DNA from: Bacteroidota bacterium
Lineage (GTDB): Bacteria; Bacteroidota; Rhodothermia; Balneolales; HLUCCA01
DNA length: 7,974 nt
Assembly: GCA_003448835.1 (NCBI GenBank)
Contig: DLXM01000374.1
Location: 1-7,974, forward strand
Direction: 5' to 3'
Below, in pieces: positions 6,864 through 7,974 of this stretch. The position numbers and the translations under genes are program-made. The notes under the pieces are model-generated. The model ran no database searches. It saw only the letters and a list, made by a program, of their open reading frames with translations, and was not told where the DNA came from. Within the stretch, counting starts at the first letter, position 1, and each line of letters starts with the position of its first letter.

Positions 6864-7974
6864 TCAATTCTCAGTCACAACTGAGTCCTTCAAAATCAAG
6901 TTTGAAATACTTGAAACAGTAAAGAAAATCGTTATTCCCATTAACGTGTACCAAGGCCAGGCAATTCCCGTGTTTAAAATTATGGCTGCTACGATCACTA
7001 CGCAGCTAATGAGTCCGATAAAAGCAGATTTTGACCCATAATTCGTGAATTTACCTACAATAAACGCTCCAAGTAGACCACCGTACGTAAATCCGGCAAT
7101 TCCCAGTCCAAGTTCAATTATCAAGCTATCAGTTGATGTAAACGACACGGCAAACACAATGAAGACAAGAGTCCAGATAACTACCAAAATCCTCGATGTT
7201 CTGATTGAATCGTGTCTGTCAGCAAGTTTTGGCATCAAATCGAACAGGGTAGTTGAACTAAGTGCGGCAAGGGAACTACTCAAAGTACTCATGGCTGCGG
7301 CAAATAATCCGGCAATTATGAGTCCCGCAACACCCGGTGGGACCACTTCGTTGATGAATTTCAGTACAATTTCATCGGCTTTATCGATACCCAGCGCTGC
7401 AACAGATGCTCCGCCATAGTAAACGTAAAGTGACAAGCCTACGAAAAGAAATAATGAAATTTGCAGGAACACAAGAAATCCACTGGTGACTAAAGCTTTT
7501 CTGGCTTTGCTCAGATCTCCGCATGCCAGTAGTCGTTGTATAATCAAATGATCGGTTCCATGAGATGCCGAAGTAAAAAAGGCACCACCAATTAATGCTC
7601 CTACGAGATTGTAGGGCGTAAAGAAAATATCCGAAAATGATTTTGGCAATTCAATGAACGTAAATTTAGAATCCTCAAATAAAATAGATGAGTCGAAAAC
7701 CGGATTTCCGAAAATAATTTGACCAATAATAAAAACGCCTCCAAATATGTACACGAATAGTTGCAGAACATCAATCCAAATAACGGATTTCAGGCCACCA
7801 TAGTATGTGTAAGCCAATGTTAACAGTGCTATGATGATGATGGAAGCAGGGTAAGAAAGTCCGGTGATCACTTTGAGTGGGATTGCAGCTGCGAACAAAC
7901 GCACCCCATCGGCAAGTAATCGGGTAACTAAAAAAGTAACCGTAATTGAACTGAGGAAGTTTTTACCGAATCGT
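6864..7974 (-). CDS. Sodium:solute symporter (SSS/SLC5 family), 5' end beyond window
   Basis: The frame is open from the right edge (first visible residues RFGKNFLSSITVTFLVTRLL) to a TGA at 6866-6864, giving 369 residues. A GTG at 7904 lies inside this frame but is not a real start, because conserved family sequence (RLLADGVRLFAAAIPL, about 18-33) spans it. Other SSS features are YTYYGGLKSVIWIDVLQ (55-71, matching the family signature ending GGLKS), GTDHLIIQRLL (139-149), and AGLFAAAMSTLSSSLAALSS (221-240), a small and serine-rich helix equivalent to the sodium-site helix of vSGLT. About ten hydrophobic helices are visible. Family members are usually near 480-550 residues, so roughly the first 110-180 residues are missing. 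The protein imports a solute with Na+ across the cytoplasmic membrane; the substrate cannot be read from the sequence. The stop lies about 14 bp before the preferred HD-gene ATG, or overlaps its alternative TTG start, so the two are co-transcribed. Confidence 0.93.
   Translation of the reverse strand, partial: RFGKNFLSSITVTFLVTRLLADGVRLFAAAIPLKVITGLSYPASIIIIALLTLAYTYYGGLKSVIWIDVLQLFVYIFGGVFIIGQIIFGNPVFDSSILFEDSKFTFIELPKSFSDIFFTPYNLVGALIGGAFFTSASHGTDHLIIQRLLACGDLSKARKALVTSGFLVFLQISLFLFVGLSLYVYYGGASVAALGIDKADEIVLKFINEVVPPGVAGLIIAGLFAAAMSTLSSSLAALSSTTLFDLMPKLADRHDSIRTSRILVVIWTLVFIVFAVSFTSTDSLIIELGLGIAGFTYGGLLGAFIVGKFTNYGSKSAFIGLISCVVIVAAIILNTGIAWPWYTLMGITIFFTVSSISNLILKDSVVTEN

Noticed and set aside
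7045..7419. Plus-strand open frame of 124 codons inside the symporter
   Set aside because: It is antisense to conserved transmembrane and sodium-site sequence, and its proline/serine/threonine-rich composition is what reversed hydrophobic codons produce.
7902..7904. GTG considered as the symporter start codon
   Set aside because: The frame stays open to the window edge and the residues before the GTG match the conserved SSS sequence, so the true start lies outside the window.
1..7974. A novel defence, mobile or secretion system
   Set aside because: Every sizeable frame is explained by a recognisable housekeeping, transport or signalling family, and no unexplained gene cluster, repeat array or structured non-coding region remains.

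Overview
The window looks like ordinary chromosomal DNA from a member of the Bacteroidota/Balneolota/Rhodothermota group. The composition is A+T-leaning, Shine-Dalgarno sequences are largely absent, and the set includes a DUF420 membrane protein typical of Bacteroidota, a PgpH-type 7TM-HD protein and a sodium:solute symporter. The placement rests on protein flavour and gene style. A narrower guess of Balneolota is only weakly supported. No rRNA, tRNA, CRISPR array, insertion sequence or phage gene was seen. Coding density is very high, and no gene-free stretch reaches 100 bases.

Left part (1-2401). A DUF420 integral membrane protein gene runs leftward off the window edge (1-541, minus). It is divergent, across about 85 bp, from a rightward pair: a YciO-type member of the Sua5/YciO/YrdC family (627-1319) and a 6-phosphofructokinase (pfkA, 1316-2401). 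These two overlap by 4 bases (ATGA) and are very probably co-transcribed and translationally coupled.

Right part (2431-7974). All genes here are on the minus strand, so in transcription order they read: a sodium:solute symporter (5' end beyond the right edge), a 7TM-HD membrane phosphohydrolase of the PgpH (c-di-AMP phosphodiesterase) type, tyrosine recombinase XerD, and methylthioribose-1-phosphate isomerase MtnA. The symporter and the HD gene overlap or abut, HD and xerD are 6 bp apart, and xerD and mtnA are separated by 63 bp that contain a short palindrome. mtnA and pfkA converge with only 29 bp between their stop codons.

Functionally the window mixes housekeeping roles: glycolysis (PfkA), methionine salvage (MtnA), chromosome dimer resolution (XerD), cyclic-dinucleotide turnover (HD protein), Na+-coupled solute uptake (symporter) and probably respiratory oxidase assembly (DUF420). 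I found no convincing new system. The points most worth a second look are the YciO-pfkA coupling with loss of the canonical Sua5/TsaC KxRP motif, the mixed PFK phosphoryl-donor signature, the nine-A tract near the start of the HD gene, the symporter/HD pairing, and the palindrome ahead of mtnA.
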